Assembly (NCBI GenBank): GCA_036925085.1
Contig: JAUPFP010000149.1
Location: 81,228-145,227, forward strand
Direction: 5' to 3'
Source of the DNA: Brachycybe producta
Lineage: Eukaryota > Arthropoda > Diplopoda > Playtdesmida > Andrognathidae
DNA: 64,000 nucleotides
Part shown: in pieces, positions 12,827 to 27,320 of the stretch
Position numbering within the stretch: position 1 is the stretch's first letter
How the letters are laid out: each line of letters opens with the position of its first letter
The notes under the pieces: model-generated
Database searches by the model: none
Told to the model about the DNA's origin: nothing
The model's input: only the letters and a program-made list of their open reading frames with translations
Made by a program: the position numbers and the translations under genes

Positions 12827-15800
12827 TCAATTTGAAGTTGAACTTGAAAGTGAAGTTAAAGTTGAAGTTGAAGTTAAATTGAAGTTGAAGTTAAGTTTGA
12901 AATTGAAGTGGAAGTTGAAATTGAAGTTGAAATTGAGGTTGAAATTGAAGTTGAAATTGAAGTTGAAATTGAAGTTGAAATTGAAGTTGAAATTGAAGTT
13001 GAAATTGAAGTTGAAATTGAAGTTGAAATTGAAGTTAAAATTGAAGTTGAAACTGAAGTTGAAATTGAAGTTGTAATTGAAGTTGAAATTGAAATTAAAA
13101 TTGAAGTTGAAATTGATGTTAAAATAGAAGTTGAAGTTGAAATTGAAGTTGAAATTGAAGTTGAAATTGAAGTTGAAATTGAAGTTGAAATTGAAGTTGA
13201 AATCGAAGTTGAAATTGAAGTCGAAATTGAAATCAAAGTTGATATTGAAGTTAAAATTGAAGTTGAAATTGATGTTGAAATTGAAGTTGAAATTGAAGTT
13301 GAAATTGAAGTTGAAATTGAAGTTGAAATTGAAGTTGAAATTGAAGTTGAAATTGAGGTTGAAATTGAAGTTGAAATTGAAGTTGAAATTGAAGTTGAAA
13401 TTGAAGTTGAAATTGAAGTTGAAATTGAAGTTGAAATTGAAGTTGAAATTGAAGTTAAAATTGAAGTTGAAACTGAAGTTGAAATTGAAGTTGTAATTGA
13501 AGTTGAAATTGAAATTAAAATTGAAGTTGAAATTGATGTTAAAATAGAAGTTGAAGTTGAAATTGAAGTTGAAATTGAAGTTGAAATTGAAGTTGAAATT
13601 GAAGTTGAAATTGAAGTTGAAATCGAAGTTGAAATTGAAGTCGAAATTGAAATCAAAGTTGATATTGAAGTTAAAATTGAAGTTGAAATTGATGTTGAAA
13701 TTGAAGTTGAAATTGAAGTTGAAATTGAAGTTGAAATTGAAGTTGAAATTGAGGTTGAAATTGAAGTTGAAATTGAAGTTGAAATTGAAGTTGAAATTGA
13801 AGTTTAAGTTGAAGTTGATGTTAAATTTGAAGTTGAACTTGAATGTAAAGTTGAAGTTGAAGTTAAGTTTGAAATTGAAATTGACATTGAACTTGAAGTC
13901 GACATTGAAATTGAAGTTGAAATTGAAGTTGAAATTGAAGTTGAAATTGAAGTTGAAATTGAAGTTGAAATTGAGGTTGAAATTGAAGTTGAAATTGAAG
14001 TTGAAATTGAAGTTGAAATTGAAGTTTAAGTTGAAGTTGAAGTTAAAGTTGAAGTTGAAGTTAAAGTTGAAGTTGAAGTTAAAATTGAAGTTTAAGTTGA
14101 AGTTGAAGTTAAAGTTGAAGTTGAAGTTAAAGTTGAAGTTGAAGTTAAATTTGAAGTTGAACTTGAATGTAAAGTTGAAGTTGAAGTTAAGTTTGAAATT
14201 GAAATTGACATTGAACTTGAAGTCGACATTGAAATTGAAGTTGAAATTGAAGTTGAAATTGAAGTTGAAATTGAAGTTGAAATTGAAGTTGAAATTGAAG
14301 TTGAAATTGAAGTTGAAATTGAAGTTGAAATTGAAGTTGAAATTGAAGTTGAAATTGAAGTTCAAATTGAAGTTAAAATTGAAGTTTAAGTTTAAGTTAA
14401 GGTTAAGGTTAAGGTTAAAGTTGAAGTTGAAGTTGAATTTGAAGTTGAAATTGAAGTTGAAATTGAAGTTAAAATTGAAGTTTAAGTTGAAGTTGAAGTT
14501 AAAGTTGAAGTTGAAGTTAAAGTTGAAGTTGAAGTTAAATTTGAAGTTGAACTTGAATGTAAAGTTGAAGTTGAAGTTAAGTTTGAAATTGAAATTGACA
14601 TTGAACTTGAAGTCGACATTGAAATTGAAGTTGAAATTGAAGTTGAAATTGAAGTTGAAATTGAAGTTGAAATTGACGTTGAAATTGAAGTTGAAATTGA
14701 AGTTGAAATTGAAGTTGAAGTTGAAGTTGAATTTGAAGTTGAAATTGAAGTTTAAGTTTAATTGAAGTTAAAGTTGAAGTTGAAGTTCAATTTGAAGTTG
14801 AACTTGAAAGTGAAGTTAAAGTTGAAGTTGAAGTTAAATTGAAGTTGAAGTTAAGTTTGAAATTGAAGTGGAAGTTGAAATTGAAGTTGAAATTGAGGTT
14901 GAAATTGAAGTTGAAATTGAAGTTGAAATTGAAGTTGAAATTGAAGTTGAAATTGAAGTTGAAATTGAAGTTGAAATTGAAGTTGAAATTGAAGTTGAAA
15001 TTGAAGTTAAAATTGAAGTTGAAACTGAAGTTGAAATTGAAGTTGTAATTGAAGTTGAAATTGAAATTAAAATTGAAGTTGAAATTGATGTTAAAATAGA
15101 AGTTGAAGTTGAAATTGAAGTTGAAATTGAAGTTGAAATTGAAGTTGAAATTGAAGTTGAAATTGAAGTTGAAATCGAAGTTGAAATTGAAGTCGAAATT
15201 GAAATCAAAGTTGATATTGAAGTTAAAATTGAAGTTGAAATTGATGTTGAAATTGAAGTTGAAATTGAAGTTGAAATTGAAGTTGAAATTGAAGTTGAAA
15301 TTGAAGTTGAAATTGAAGTTGAAATTGAGGTTGAAATTGAAGTTGAAATTGAAGTTGAAATTGAAGTTGAAATTGAAGTTGAAATTGAAGTTGAAATTGA
15401 AGTTGAAATTGAAGTTGAAATTGAAGTTAAAATTGAAGTTGAAACTGAAGTTGAAATTGAAGTTGTAATTGAAGTTGAAATTGAAATTAAAATTGAAGTT
15501 GAAATTGATGTTAAAATAGAAGTTGAAGTTGAAATTGAAGTTGAAATTGAAGTTGAAATTGAAGTTGAAATTGAAGTTGAAATTGAAGTTGAAATCGAAG
15601 TTGAAATTGAAGTCGAAATTGAAATCAAAGTTGATATTGAAGTTAAAATTGAAGTTGAAATTGATGTTGAAATTGAAGTTGAAATTGAAGTTGAAATTGA
15701 AGTTGAAATTGAAGTTGAAATTGAAGTTGAAATTGAAGTTGAAATTGAAGTTGAAATTGAAGTTAAAATTGAAGTTTAAGTTTACGTTAAGGTTAAGGTT

Positions 15801-16170
15801 AAAGTTGAAGTTGAAGTTGAATTTGAAGTTGAAATTGAAGTTGAAATTGAAGTTGAATTTGAATTTAAAATTGAAGTTAAAATTGAAGTTTAAGTTGAAG
15901 TTGAAGTTAAAGTTGAAGTTGAAGTTAAATTTGAAGTTGAACTTGAATGTAAAGTTGAAGTTGAAGTTAAGTTTGAAATTGAAATTGACATTGAACTTGA
16001 AGTCGACATTGAAATTGAAGTTGAAATTGAAGTTGAAATTGAAGTTGAAATTGAAGTTGAAATTGAAGTTGAAATTGAAGTTGAAATTGAAGTTGAAATT
16101 GAAGTTGAAATTGAAGTTGAAGTTGAAGTTGAATTTGAAGTTGAAATTGAAGTTTAAGTTTAATTGAAGT
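12827..16170 (+). repeat. 1960-bp higher-order repeat containing a 420-bp tandem pair
   Basis: The block beginning near 12874 recurs at 14834 (1960 bp) and again near 21858. Inside each copy a 420-bp unit is tandemly duplicated (13131/13551, 15103/15523, 22124/22544), marked by GAGGTTGAAATTG and AAAATAGAAG variants. A smaller 922-bp repeat follows (16241/17163). The nesting shows successive rounds of unequal exchange or replication slippage at several scales. Confidence 0.7.
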
Positions 16171-19100
16171 TAAAGTTGAAGTTGAAGTTCAATTTGAAGT
16201 TGAACTTGAAAGTGAAGTTAAAGTTGAAGTTGAAGTTAAGTTGAAGTTGAAGTTAAGTTTGAAATTGAAGTGGAAGTTGAAATTGAAGTTGAAATTGAAG
16301 TTGAAATTGAAGTTGAAATTGAAGTTGAAATTGAAGTTGAAATTGAAGTTGAAATTGAAGTTGAAATTGAAGTTGAAATTGAAGTTAAAATTGAAGTTGA
16401 AACTGAAGTTGAAATTGAAGTTGTAATTGAAGTTGAAATTGAAATTAAAATTGAAGTTGAAATTGATGTTAAAATAGAAGTTGAAGTTGAAATTGAAGTT
16501 GAAATTGAAGTTGAAATTGAAGTTGAAATTGAAGTTGAAATCGAAGTTGAAATTGAAGTCGAAATTGAAATCAAAGTTGATATTGAAGTTAAAATTGAAG
16601 TTGAAATTGATGTTGAAATTGAAGTTGAAATTGAAGTTGAAATTGAAGTTGAAATTGAAGTTGAAATTGAAGTTGAAATTGAAGTTGAAATTGAAGTTGA
16701 AATTGAAGTTAAAATTGAAGTTTAAGTTTACGTTAAGGTTAAGGTTAAAGTTGAAGTTGAAGTTGAATTTGAAGTTGAAATTGAAGTTGAAATTGAAGTT
16801 GAATTTGAATTTAAAATTGAAGTTAAAATTGAAGTTTAAGTTTAAGTTGAAGTTAAAGTTGAAGTTGAAGTTAAATTTGAAGTTGAACTTGAATGTAAAG
16901 TTGAAGTTGAAGTTAAGTTTGAAATTGAAATTGACATTGAACTTGAAGTCGACATTGAAATTGAAGTTGAAATTGAAGTTGAAATTGAAGTTGAAATTGA
17001 AGTTGAAATTGAAGTTGAAATTGAAGTTGAAATTGAAGTTGAAGTTGAAGTTGAATTTGAAGTTGAAATTGAAGTTTAAGTTTAATTGAAGTTAAAGTTG
17101 AAGTTGAAGTTCAATTTGAAGTTGAACTTGAAAGTGAAGTTAAAGTTGAAGTTGAAGTTAAGTTGAAGTTGAAGTTAAGTTTGAAATTGAAGTGGAAGTT
17201 GAAATTGAAGTTGAAATTGAAGTTGAAATTGAAGTTGAAATTGAAGTTGAAATTGAAGTTGAAATTGAAGTTGAAATTGAAGTTGAAATTGAAGTTGAAA
17301 TTGAAGTTAAAATTGAAGTTGAAACTGAAGTTGAAATTGAAGTTGTAATTGAAGTTGAAATTGAAATTAAAATTGAAGTTGAAATTGATGTTAAAATAGA
17401 AGTTGAAGTTGAAATTGAAGTTGAAATTGAAGTTGAAATTGAAGTTGAAATTGAAGTTGAAATTGAAGTTGAAATCGAAGTTGAAATTGAAGTCGAAATT
17501 GAAATCAAAGTTGATATTGAAGTTAAAATTGAAGTTGAAATTGATGTTGAAATTGAAGTTGAAATTGAAGTTGAAATTGAAGTTGAAATTGAAGTTGAAA
17601 TTGAAGTTGAAATTGAAGTTGAAATTGAAGTTGAAATTGAAGTTAAAATTGAAGTTTAAGTTTACGTTAAGGTTAAGGTTAAAGTTGAAGTTGAAGTTGA
17701 ATTTGAAGTTGAAATTGAAGTTGAAATTGAAGTTGAATTTGAATTTAAAATTGAAGTTAAAATTGAAGTTTAAGTTGAAGTTGAAGTTAAAGTTGAAGTT
17801 GAAGTTAAATTTGAAGTTGAACTTGAATGTAAAGTTGAAGTTGAAGTTAAGTTTGAAATTGAAATTGACATTGAACTTGAAGTCGACATTGAAATTGAAG
17901 TTGAAATTGAAGTTGAAATTGAAGTTGAAATTGAAATTGAAATTGAAGTTGAAATTGAAGTTGAAATTGAAATTGAAATTGAAGTTGAAATTGAAGTTGA
18001 AATTGAAGTTGAAATTGAAGTTGAAATTGAAGTTGAAATTGAAGTTGAAATTGAAGTTAAAATTGAAGTTCAAACTGAAGTTGAAATTGAAGTAGTAATT
18101 GAAGTTGAAATTGAAGTTAAAATTGAAGTTGAAATTGATGTTAAAATTGAAGTTGAAGTTGAAATTGAAGTTGAAATTGAAGTTGAAATTGAAGTTGAAA
18201 TCGAAGTTGAAATTGAAGTCGAAATTGAAATCAAAGTTGATATTGAAGTTAAAATTGAAGTTGAAATTGAAGTTGAAATCGAAGTTGAAATTGAAGTCGA
18301 AATTGAAATCAAAGTTGATATTGAAGTTAAAATTGAAGTTGAAATTGATGTTAAAATTGAAGTTGAAATTGAAGTTGAAATTGAAATTGAAATTGAAGTT
18401 GAAATTGAAGTTAAAATTGAAGTTGAAATTGAAGTTAAAATTGAAGTTGAAATTGAAGTTGAAATTGAAGTTGAAATTGAAGTTAAAATTGAAGTTGAAG
18501 TTGACATTGAAATTGAAGTTGACACTGAAGTTGAAATTGAAGTTGAAATTGAAGTTGAAATTGAAGTTGAAATTGAAGTTGAAATTGAAGTTGAAATTGA
18601 AGTTGAAATTGAAGTTGAAATTGAAGTTGAAATTGAAGTTGAAATTGAAGTTGAAATTGAAGTTGAAATTGAAGTTGAAATTCATGTTGAAATTGAAGTT
18701 GAAATTGAAGTTAAAATTGAAGTTTAAGTTTAAGTTGAAGTTAATGTTAAGTTTGAAATTGAAGTTGGCATTGAATTTGAAGTTGACATTGAAATTGAAG
18801 TTGAAATTGAAGTTGAAATTGAAGTTGAAATTGAAGTTGAAATTGAAGTTGAAATTGAAGTTGAAATTGAAGTTGAAATTGAAGTTGAAATTGAAGTTGA
18901 AATTGAAGTTGAAATTGATGTTGAAATTGAAGTTGAAATTGAAGTTAAAATTGAAGTTTAAGTTTAAGTTGAAGTTAAAGTTAAGTTTGAAATTGAAGTT
19001 GACATTGAATTTGAAGTTGACATTGAAATTGAAGTTGAAATTGAAGTTGAAATTGAAGTTGAAATTGAAGTTGAAACTGAAGTTGAAATTGAAGTTGAAA

Positions 19101-20449
19101 TTGAAGTTGAAATTGAAGTTGAAATTGAAGTTGAAATTGAAGTTGAAACTGAAGTTGAAGTTGAAGTTGAAATTGAAGTTGAAATTGAAGTTGAAATTGA
19201 AGTTGAAATTGAAGTTGAAATTGAAGTTGAAATTGAAGTAGAAATTGAAGTTGAAATTGAAGTTGAAATTGAAGTTGAAATTGAAGTTGAAATTGAAGTT
19301 GAAATTGAAGTTGAAATTGAAGTTGAAATTGAAGTTGAAATTGAAGTTGAAATTGAAGTTAAAATTGAAGTTGAAACTGAAGTTGAAATTGAAGTTGTAA
19401 TTGAAGTTGAAATTGAAGTTAAAATTGAAGTTGAAATTGATGTTAAAATTGAAGTTGAAGTTGAAATTGAAGTTGAAATTGAAGTCGAAATTGAAATCAA
19501 AGTTGATATTGAATTTAAAATTGAAGTTGAAATTGATGTTGAAATTGAAGTTGAATTTGAAGTTGAAATTGAAGTTGAAATTGAAGTTGAATTTGAAGTT
19601 AAAATTGAAGTTAAAATTGAAGTTTAAGTTGAAGTTGAAGTTAAAGTTGAAGTTGATGTTAAATTTGAAGTTGAACTTGAATGTAAAGTTGAAGTTGAAG
19701 TTAAGTTTGAAATTGAAATTGACATTGAACTTGAAGTCGACATTGAAATTGAAGTTGAAATTGAAGTTGAAATTGAAGTTGAAATTGAAGTTAAAATTGA
19801 AGTTGAAATTGAAGTTGAAATTGAAGTTAAAATTGAAGTTGAAGTTGACATTGAAATTGAAGTTGAAATTGAAGTTAAAATTGAAGTTGAAATTGAAGTT
19901 GAAATTGAAGTTGAAATTGAAGTTAAAATTGAAGTTGAAGTTGACATTAAAATTGAAGTTGACACTGAAGTTGAAATTGAAGTTGAAATTGAAGTTGAAA
20001 TTGAAGTTGAAATTGAAGTTGAAATTGAAGTTGAAATTGAAGTTGAAATTGAAGTTGAAATTGAAGTTGAAATTGAAGTTGAAATTGAAGTTAAAATTGA
20101 AGTTGAAATTGAAGTTGAAATTGATGTTGAAATTGAAGTTGAAATTGAAGTTAAAATTGAATTTTAAGTTGAAGTTGAAGTTAAAGTTGAAGTTGAAGTT
20201 AAATTTGAAGTTGAACTTGAATGTAAAGTTGAAGTTGAAGTTAAGTTTGAAATTGAAGTTGAAATTGAAGTTGAAATTGAAGTTGAAATTGAAGTTGAAA
20301 TTGAAGTTGAAATTGAAGTTGAAATTGAAGTTGAAGTTGAAGTTGAATTTGAAGTTGAAATTGAAGTTTAAGTTTAATTGAAGTTAAAGTTGAAGTTGAA
20401 GTTCAATTTGAAGTTGAACTTGAAAGTGAAGTTAAAGTTGAAGTTGAAG

Positions 20450-23400
20450 TTAAGTTGAAGTTGAAGTTAAGTTTGAAATTGAAGTGGAAGTTGAAATTGA
20501 AGTTGAAATTGAAGTTGAAATTGAAGTTGAAATTGAAGTTGAAATTGAAGTTGAAATTGAAGTTGAAATTGAAGTTGAAATTGAAGTTAAAATTGAAGTT
20601 GAAACTGAAGTTGAAATTGAAGTTGTAATTGAAGTTGAAATTGAAGTTAAAATTGAAGTTGAAATTGATGTTAAAATTGAAGTTGAAGTTGAAATTGAAG
20701 TTGAAATTGAAGTTGAAATTGAAGTTGAAATCGAAGTTGAAATTGAAGTCGAAATTGAAATCAAAGTTGATATTGAAGTTAAAATTGAAGTTGAAATTGA
20801 TGTTGAAATTGAAGTTGAAATTGAAGTTGAAATTGAAGTTGAAATTGAAGTTGAAATTGAAGTTGAAATTGAAGTTGAAATTGAAGTTAAAATTGAAGTT
20901 TAAGTTTAAGTTAAGGTTAAGGTTAAAGTTGAAGTTGAAGTTGAATTTGAAGTTGAAATTGAAGTTGAAATTGAAGTTGAATTTGAAGTTAAAATTGAAG
21001 TTAAAATTGAAGTTTAAGTTGAAGTTGAAGTTAAAGTTGAAGTTGAAGTTAAATTTGAAGTTGAACTTGAATGTAAAGTTGAAGTTGAAGTTAAGTTTGA
21101 AATTGAAATTGACATTGAACTTGAAGTCGACATTGAAATTGAAGTTGAAATTGAAGTTGAAATTAAAGTTGAAATTGAAGTTGAAATTGAAGTTGAAATC
21201 GAAGTTGAAATTGAAGTCGAAATTGAAATCAAAGTTGATATTGAAGTTAAAATTGAAGTTGAAATTGATGTTGAAATTGAAGTTGAAATTGAAGTTGAAA
21301 TTGAAGTTGAAATTGAAGTTGAAATTGAAGTTGAAATTGAAGTTGAAATTGAAGTTGAAATTGAAGTTGAAATTGAAGTTGAAATTGAAGTTAAAATTGA
21401 AGTTTAAGTTTAAGTTAAGGTTAAGGTTAAAGTTGAAGTTGAAGTTGAATTTGAAGTTGAAATTGAAGTTGAAATTGAAGTTGAATTTGAAGTTAAAATT
21501 GAAGTTAAAATTGAAGTTTAAGTTGAAGTTGAAGTTAAAGTTGAAGTTGAAGTTAAAGTTGAAGTTGAAGTTAAATTTGAAGTTGAACTTGAATGTAAAG
21601 TTGAAGTTGAAGTTAAGTTTGAAATTGAAATTGACATTGAACTTGAAGTCGACATTGAAATTGAAGTTGAAATTGAAGTTGAAATTGAAGTTGAAATTGA
21701 CGTTGAAATTGAAGTTGAAATTGAAGTTGAAATTGAAGTTGAAGTTGAAGTTGAATTTGAAGTTGAAATTGAAGTTTAAGTTTAATTGAAGTTAAAGTTG
21801 AAGTTGAAGTTCAATTTGAAGTTGAACTTGAAAGTGAAGTTAAAGTTGAAGTTGAAGTTAAATTGAAGTTGAAGTTGAGTTTGAAATTGAAGTGGAAGTT
21901 GAAATTGAAGTTGAAATTGAGGTTGAAATTGAAGTTGAAATTGAAGTTGAAATTGAAGTTGAAATTGAAGTTGAAATTGAAGTTGAAATTGAAGTTGAAA
22001 TTGAAGTTGAAATTGAAGTTAAAATTGAAGTTGAAACTGAAGTTGAAATTGAAGTTGTAATTGAAGTTGAAATTGAAATTAAAATTGAAGTTGAAGAAGT
22101 TGAAATTGATGTTAAAATAGAAGTTGAAGTTGAAATTGAAGTTGAAATTGAAGTTGAAATTGAAGTTGAAATTGAAGTTGAAATTGAAGTTGAAATCGAA
22201 GTTGAAATTGAAGTCGAAATTGAAATCAAAGTTGATATTGAAGTTAAAATTGAAGTTGAAATTGATGTTGAAATTGAAGTTGAAATTGAAGTTGAAATTG
22301 AAGTTGAAATTGAAGTTGAAATTGAAGTTGAAATTGAAGTTGAAATTGAGGTTGAAATTGAAGTTGAAATTGAAGTTGAAATTGAAGTTGAAATTGAAGT
22401 TGAAATTGAAGTTGAAATTGAAGTTGAAATTGAAGTTGAAATTGAAGTTAAAATTGAAGTTGAAACTGAAGTTGAAATTGAAGTTGTAATTGAAGTTGAA
22501 ATTGAAATTAAAATTGAAGTTGAAATTGATGTTAAAATAGAAGTTGAAGTTGAAATTGAAGTTGAAATTGAAGTTGAAATTGAAGTTGAAATTGAAGTTG
22601 AAATTGAAGTTGAAATCGAAGTTGAAATTGAAGTCGAAATTGAAATCAAAGTTGATATTGAAGTTAAAATTGAAGTTGAAATTGATGTTGAAATTGAAGT
22701 TGAAATTGAAGTTGAAATTGAAGTTGAAATTGAAGTTGAAATTGAAGTTGAAATTGAAGTTGAAATTGAAGTTGAAATTGAAGTTAAAATTGAAGTTTAA
22801 GTTTACGTTAAGGTTAAGGTTAAAGTTGAAGTTGAAGTTGAATTTGAAGTTGAAATTGAAGTTGAAATTGAAGTTGAATTTGAATTTAAAATTGAAGTTA
22901 AAATTGAAGTTTAAGTTGAAGTTGAAGTTAAAGTTGAAGTTGAAGTTAAATTTGAAGTTGAACTTGAATGTAAAGTTGAAGTTGAAGTTAAGTTTGAAAT
23001 TGAAATTGACATTGAACTTGAAGTCGACATTGAAATTGAAGTTGAAATTGAAGTTGAAATTGAAGTTGAAATTGAAGTTGAAATTGAAGTTGAAATTGAA
23101 GTTGAAATTGAAGTTGAAATTGAAGTTGAAGTTGAAGTTGAATTTGAAGTTGAAATTGAAGTTTAAGTTTAATTGAAGTTAAAGTTGAAGTTGAAGTTCA
23201 ATTTGAAGTTGAACTTGAAAGTGAAGTTAAAGTTGAAGTTGAAGTTAAGTTGAAGTTGAAGTTAAGTTTGAAATTGAAGTGGAAAGTTGAAATTGAAGTT
23301 GAAATTGAAGTTGAATTGAAGTTGAAATTGAAGTTGAAATTGAAGTTGAAATTGAAGTTGAAAATTGAAGTTGAAATTGAAGTTGAAATTGAAGTTAAAA

Positions 23401-26400
23401 TTGAAGTTGAAACTGAAGTTGAATTGAAGTTGTAATTGAAGTTGAAATTGAAATTAAAATTGAAGTTGAAATTGATGTTAAAATAGAAGTTGAAGTTGAA
23501 ATTGAAGTTGAAATTGAAGTTGAAAATTGAAGTTGAAATTGAAGTTGAAATCGAAGTTGAAATTGAAGTCGAAATTGAAATCAAGTTGATATTGAAGTTA
23601 AAATTGAAGTTGAAATTGATGTTGAAATTGAGTTGAAATTGAAGTTGAAATTGAAGTTGAAATTGAAGTTGAAATTGAAGTTGAAATTGAAGTTGAAATT
23701 GAAGTTGAAATTGAAGTTAAAATTGAAGTTTAAGTTTACGTTAAGGTTAAGGTTAAGTTGAAGTTGAAGTTGAATTTGAAGTTGAAATTGAAGTTGAAAT
23801 TGAAGTTGAATTTGAATTTAAAATTGAAGTTAAAATTTAAGTTTAAGTTTAAGTTGAAGTTAAAGTTGAAGTTGAAGTTAATTTGAAGTTGAACTTGAAT
23901 GTAAAGTTGAAGTTGAAGTTAAGTTTGAAATTGAAATTGACATTGAACTTGAAGTCGACATTGAAATTGAAGTTGAAATTGAAGTTGAAATTGAAGTTGA
24001 AATTGAAGTTGAAATTGAAGTTGAAATTGAAGTTGAAATTGAAGTTGAAGTTGAAGTTGAATTTGAAGTTGAAATTGAAGTTAAGTTTAATTGAAGTTAA
24101 AGTTGAAGTTGAAGTTCAATTGAAGTTGAACTTGAAAGTGAAGTTAAAGTTGAAGTTGAAGTTAAGTTGAAGTTGAAGTTAAGTTTGAATTGAAGTGGAA
24201 GTTGAAATTGAAGTTGAAATTGAAGTTGAAATTGAAGTTGAAATTGAAGTTGAAAGTTGAAGTTGAAATTGAAGTTGAAATTGAAGTTGAAATTGAAGTT
24301 GAAATTGAAGTTAAAATTGAAGTTGAAACTGAAGTTGAAATTGAAGTTGTAATTGAAGTTGAAATTGAAATTAAAATTGAAGTTGAAATTGATGTTAAAA
24401 TAGAAGTTGAAGTTGAAATTGAAGTTGAAATTGAAGTTGAAATTGAAGTTGAAATTGAAGTTGAAATTGAAGTTGAAATCGAAGTTGAAATTGAAAGTCG
24501 AAATTGAAATCAAAGTTGATATTGAAGTTAAATTGAAGTTGAAATTGATGTTGAAATTGAAGTTGAAATTGAAGTTGAAATTGAAGTTGAAATTGAAGTT
24601 GAAATTGAAGTTGAAATTGAAGTTGAAAATGAAGTTGAAATTGAAGTTAAAATTGAAGTTTAAGTTTACGTTAAGGTTAAGGTTAAAGTTGAAGTTGAAG
24701 TTGAATTTGAAGTTGAAATTGAAGTTGAAATTGAAGTTGAATTTGAATTTAAAATTGAAGTTAAAATTGAAGTTTAAGTTGAAGTTGAAGTTAAAGTTGA
24801 AGTTGAAGTTAAATTTGAAGTTGAACTTGAATGTAAAGTTGAAGTTGAAGTTAAGTTTGAATTGAAATTGACATTGAACTTGAAGTCGACATTGAAATTG
24901 AAGTTGAAATTGAAGTTGAAATTGAAGTTGAAATTGAAATTGAAATTGAAGTTGAAATTGAAGTTGAAATTGAAATTGAAATTGAAGTTGAAATTGAAGT
25001 TGAAATTGAAGTTGAAATTGAAGTTGAAATTGAAGTTGAAATTGAAGTTGAAATTGAAGTTGAAATTGAAGTTGAAACTGAAGTTGAAATTGAAGTTGAA
25101 ATTGAAGTTGAAATTGAAGTTGAAATTGAAGTTGAAATTGAAGTTGAAATTGAAGTTGAAATTGAAGTTAAAAATGAAGTTGAAACTGAAGTTGAAATTG
25201 AAGTAGTAATTGAAGTTGAAATTGAAGTTAAAATTGAAGTTGAAATTGATGTTAAATTGAAGTTGAAGTGAAATTGAAGTTGAAATTGAAGTTGAAATTG
25301 AAGTTGAAATCGAAGTTGAAATTGAAGTCGAAATTGAAATCAAAGTTGATATTGAAGTTAAAATTGAAGTTGAAATTGAAGTTGAAATCGAAGTTGAAAT
25401 GAAGTCGAAAATTGAAATCAAAGTTGATATTGGAAGTAAATTGAAGTTGAAATTGATGTAAAATTGAAGTTGAAATTGAAGTTGAAATTGAAATTGAAAT
25501 TGAAGTTGAAATTGAAGTTAAATTGAAGTTGAAATTGAAGTTAAAATTGAAGTTGAAATTGAAGTTGAAATTGAAGTTGAAATTGAAGTTAAAATTGAAG
25601 TTGAAGTTGACATTGAAATTGAAGTTGACACTGAAGTTGAAATTGAAGTTGAAATTGAAGTTGAAATGAAGTTGAAATTGAAGTTGAAATTGAAGTTGAA
25701 ATTGAAGTTGAAATTGAAGTTGAAATTGAAGTTGAAATTGAAGTTGAAATTGAAGGTGAAATTGAAGTTGAAATTGAAGTTGAATTGAAGTTGAAATTCA
25801 TGTTGAAATTGAAGTTGAAATTGAAGTTAAAATTGAAGTTTAAGTTTAAGTTGAAGTTAATGTTAAGTTTGAAATTGAAGTTGACATTGAATTTGAAGTT
25901 GACATTGAAATTGAAGTTGAAATTGAAGTTGAAATTGAAGTTGAAATTGAAGTTGAAATTGAAGTTGAAATTGAAGTTGAAATTGAAGTTGAAATTGAAG
26001 TTGAAATTGAAGTTGAAATTGAAGTTGAAATTGAAGTTGAAATTGATGTTGAAATTGAAGTTGAAATTGAAGTTAAAATTGAAGTTTAAGTTTAAGTTGA
26101 AGTTAAAGTTAAGTTTGAAATTGAAGTTGACATTGAATTTGAAGTTGACATTGAAATTGAAGTTGAAATTGAAGTTGAAATTGAAGTTGAAATTGAAGTT
26201 GAAACTGAAGTTGAAATTGAAGTTGAAATTGAAGTTGAAATTGAAGTTGAAATTGAAGTTGAAATTGAAGTTGAAACTGAAGTTGAAGTTGAAGTTGAAA
26301 TTGAAGTTGAAATTGAAGTTGAAATTGAAGTTGAAATTGAAGTTGAAATTGAAGTTGAAATTGAAGTAGAAATTGAAGTTGAAATTGAAGTTGAAATTGA

Positions 26401-27320
26401 AGTTGAAATTGAAGTTGAAATTGAAGTTGAAATTGAAGTTGAAATTGAAGTTGAAATTGAAGTTGAAATTGAAGTTAAAATTGAAGTTGAAACTGAAGTT
26501 GAAATTGAAGTTGTAATTGAAGTTGAAATTGAAGTTAAAATTGAAGTTGAAATTGATGTTAAAATTGAAGTTGAAGTTGAAATTGAAGTTGAAATTGAAG
26601 TCGAAATTGAAATCAAAGTTGATATTGAAGTTAAAATTGAAGTTGAAATTGATGTTGAAATTGAAGTTGAATTTGAAGTTGAAATTGAAGTTGAAATTGA
26701 AGTTGAATTTGAAGTTAAAATTGAAGTTAAAATTGAAGTTTAAGTTGAAGTTGAAGTTAAAGTTGAAGTTGATGTTAAATTTGAAGTTGAACTTGAATGT
26801 AAAGTTGAAGTTGAAGTTAAGTTTGAAATTGAAATTGACATTGAACTTGAAGTCGACATTGAAATTGAAGTTGAAATTGAAGTTGAAATTGAAGTTGAAA
26901 TTGAAGTTAAAATTGAAGTTGAAATTGAAGTTGAAATTGAAGTTAAAATTGAAGTTGAAGTTGACATTGAAATTGAAGTTGAAATTGAAGTTAAAATTGA
27001 AGTTGAAATTGAAGTTGAAATTGAAGTTGAAATTGAAGTTAAAATTGAAGTTGAAGTTGACATTGAAATTGAAGTTGACACTGAAGTTGAAATTGAAGTT
27101 GAAATTGAAGTTGAAATTGAAGTTGAAATTGAAGTTGAAATTGAAGTTGAAATTGAAGTTGAAATTGAAGTTGAAATTGAAGTTGAAATTGAAGTTGAAA
27201 TTGAAGTTGAAATTGAAGTTGAAATTGAAGTTGAAATTGATGTTGAAATTGAAGTTGAAATTGAAGTTAAAATTGAAGTTTAAGTTTAAGTTGAAGTTAA
27301 AGTTGAAGTTAAGTTAAATT
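20450..27320 (+). repeat. Second copies of the 11-kb and 18-kb satellite segments
   Basis: Sequence from about 11070 recurs at 20450 (offset 9380), and the 1960-bp type block recurs at 21858. Sequence from about 18964-20100 recurs at about 26092-27240 (offset about 7.1 kb), including the GTTGACATTGAATTTG and GAAGTAGAAATTG variants. Many one-base insertions and deletions break the pattern between about 23280 and 25850, unlike the sister copies. Confidence 0.6.
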
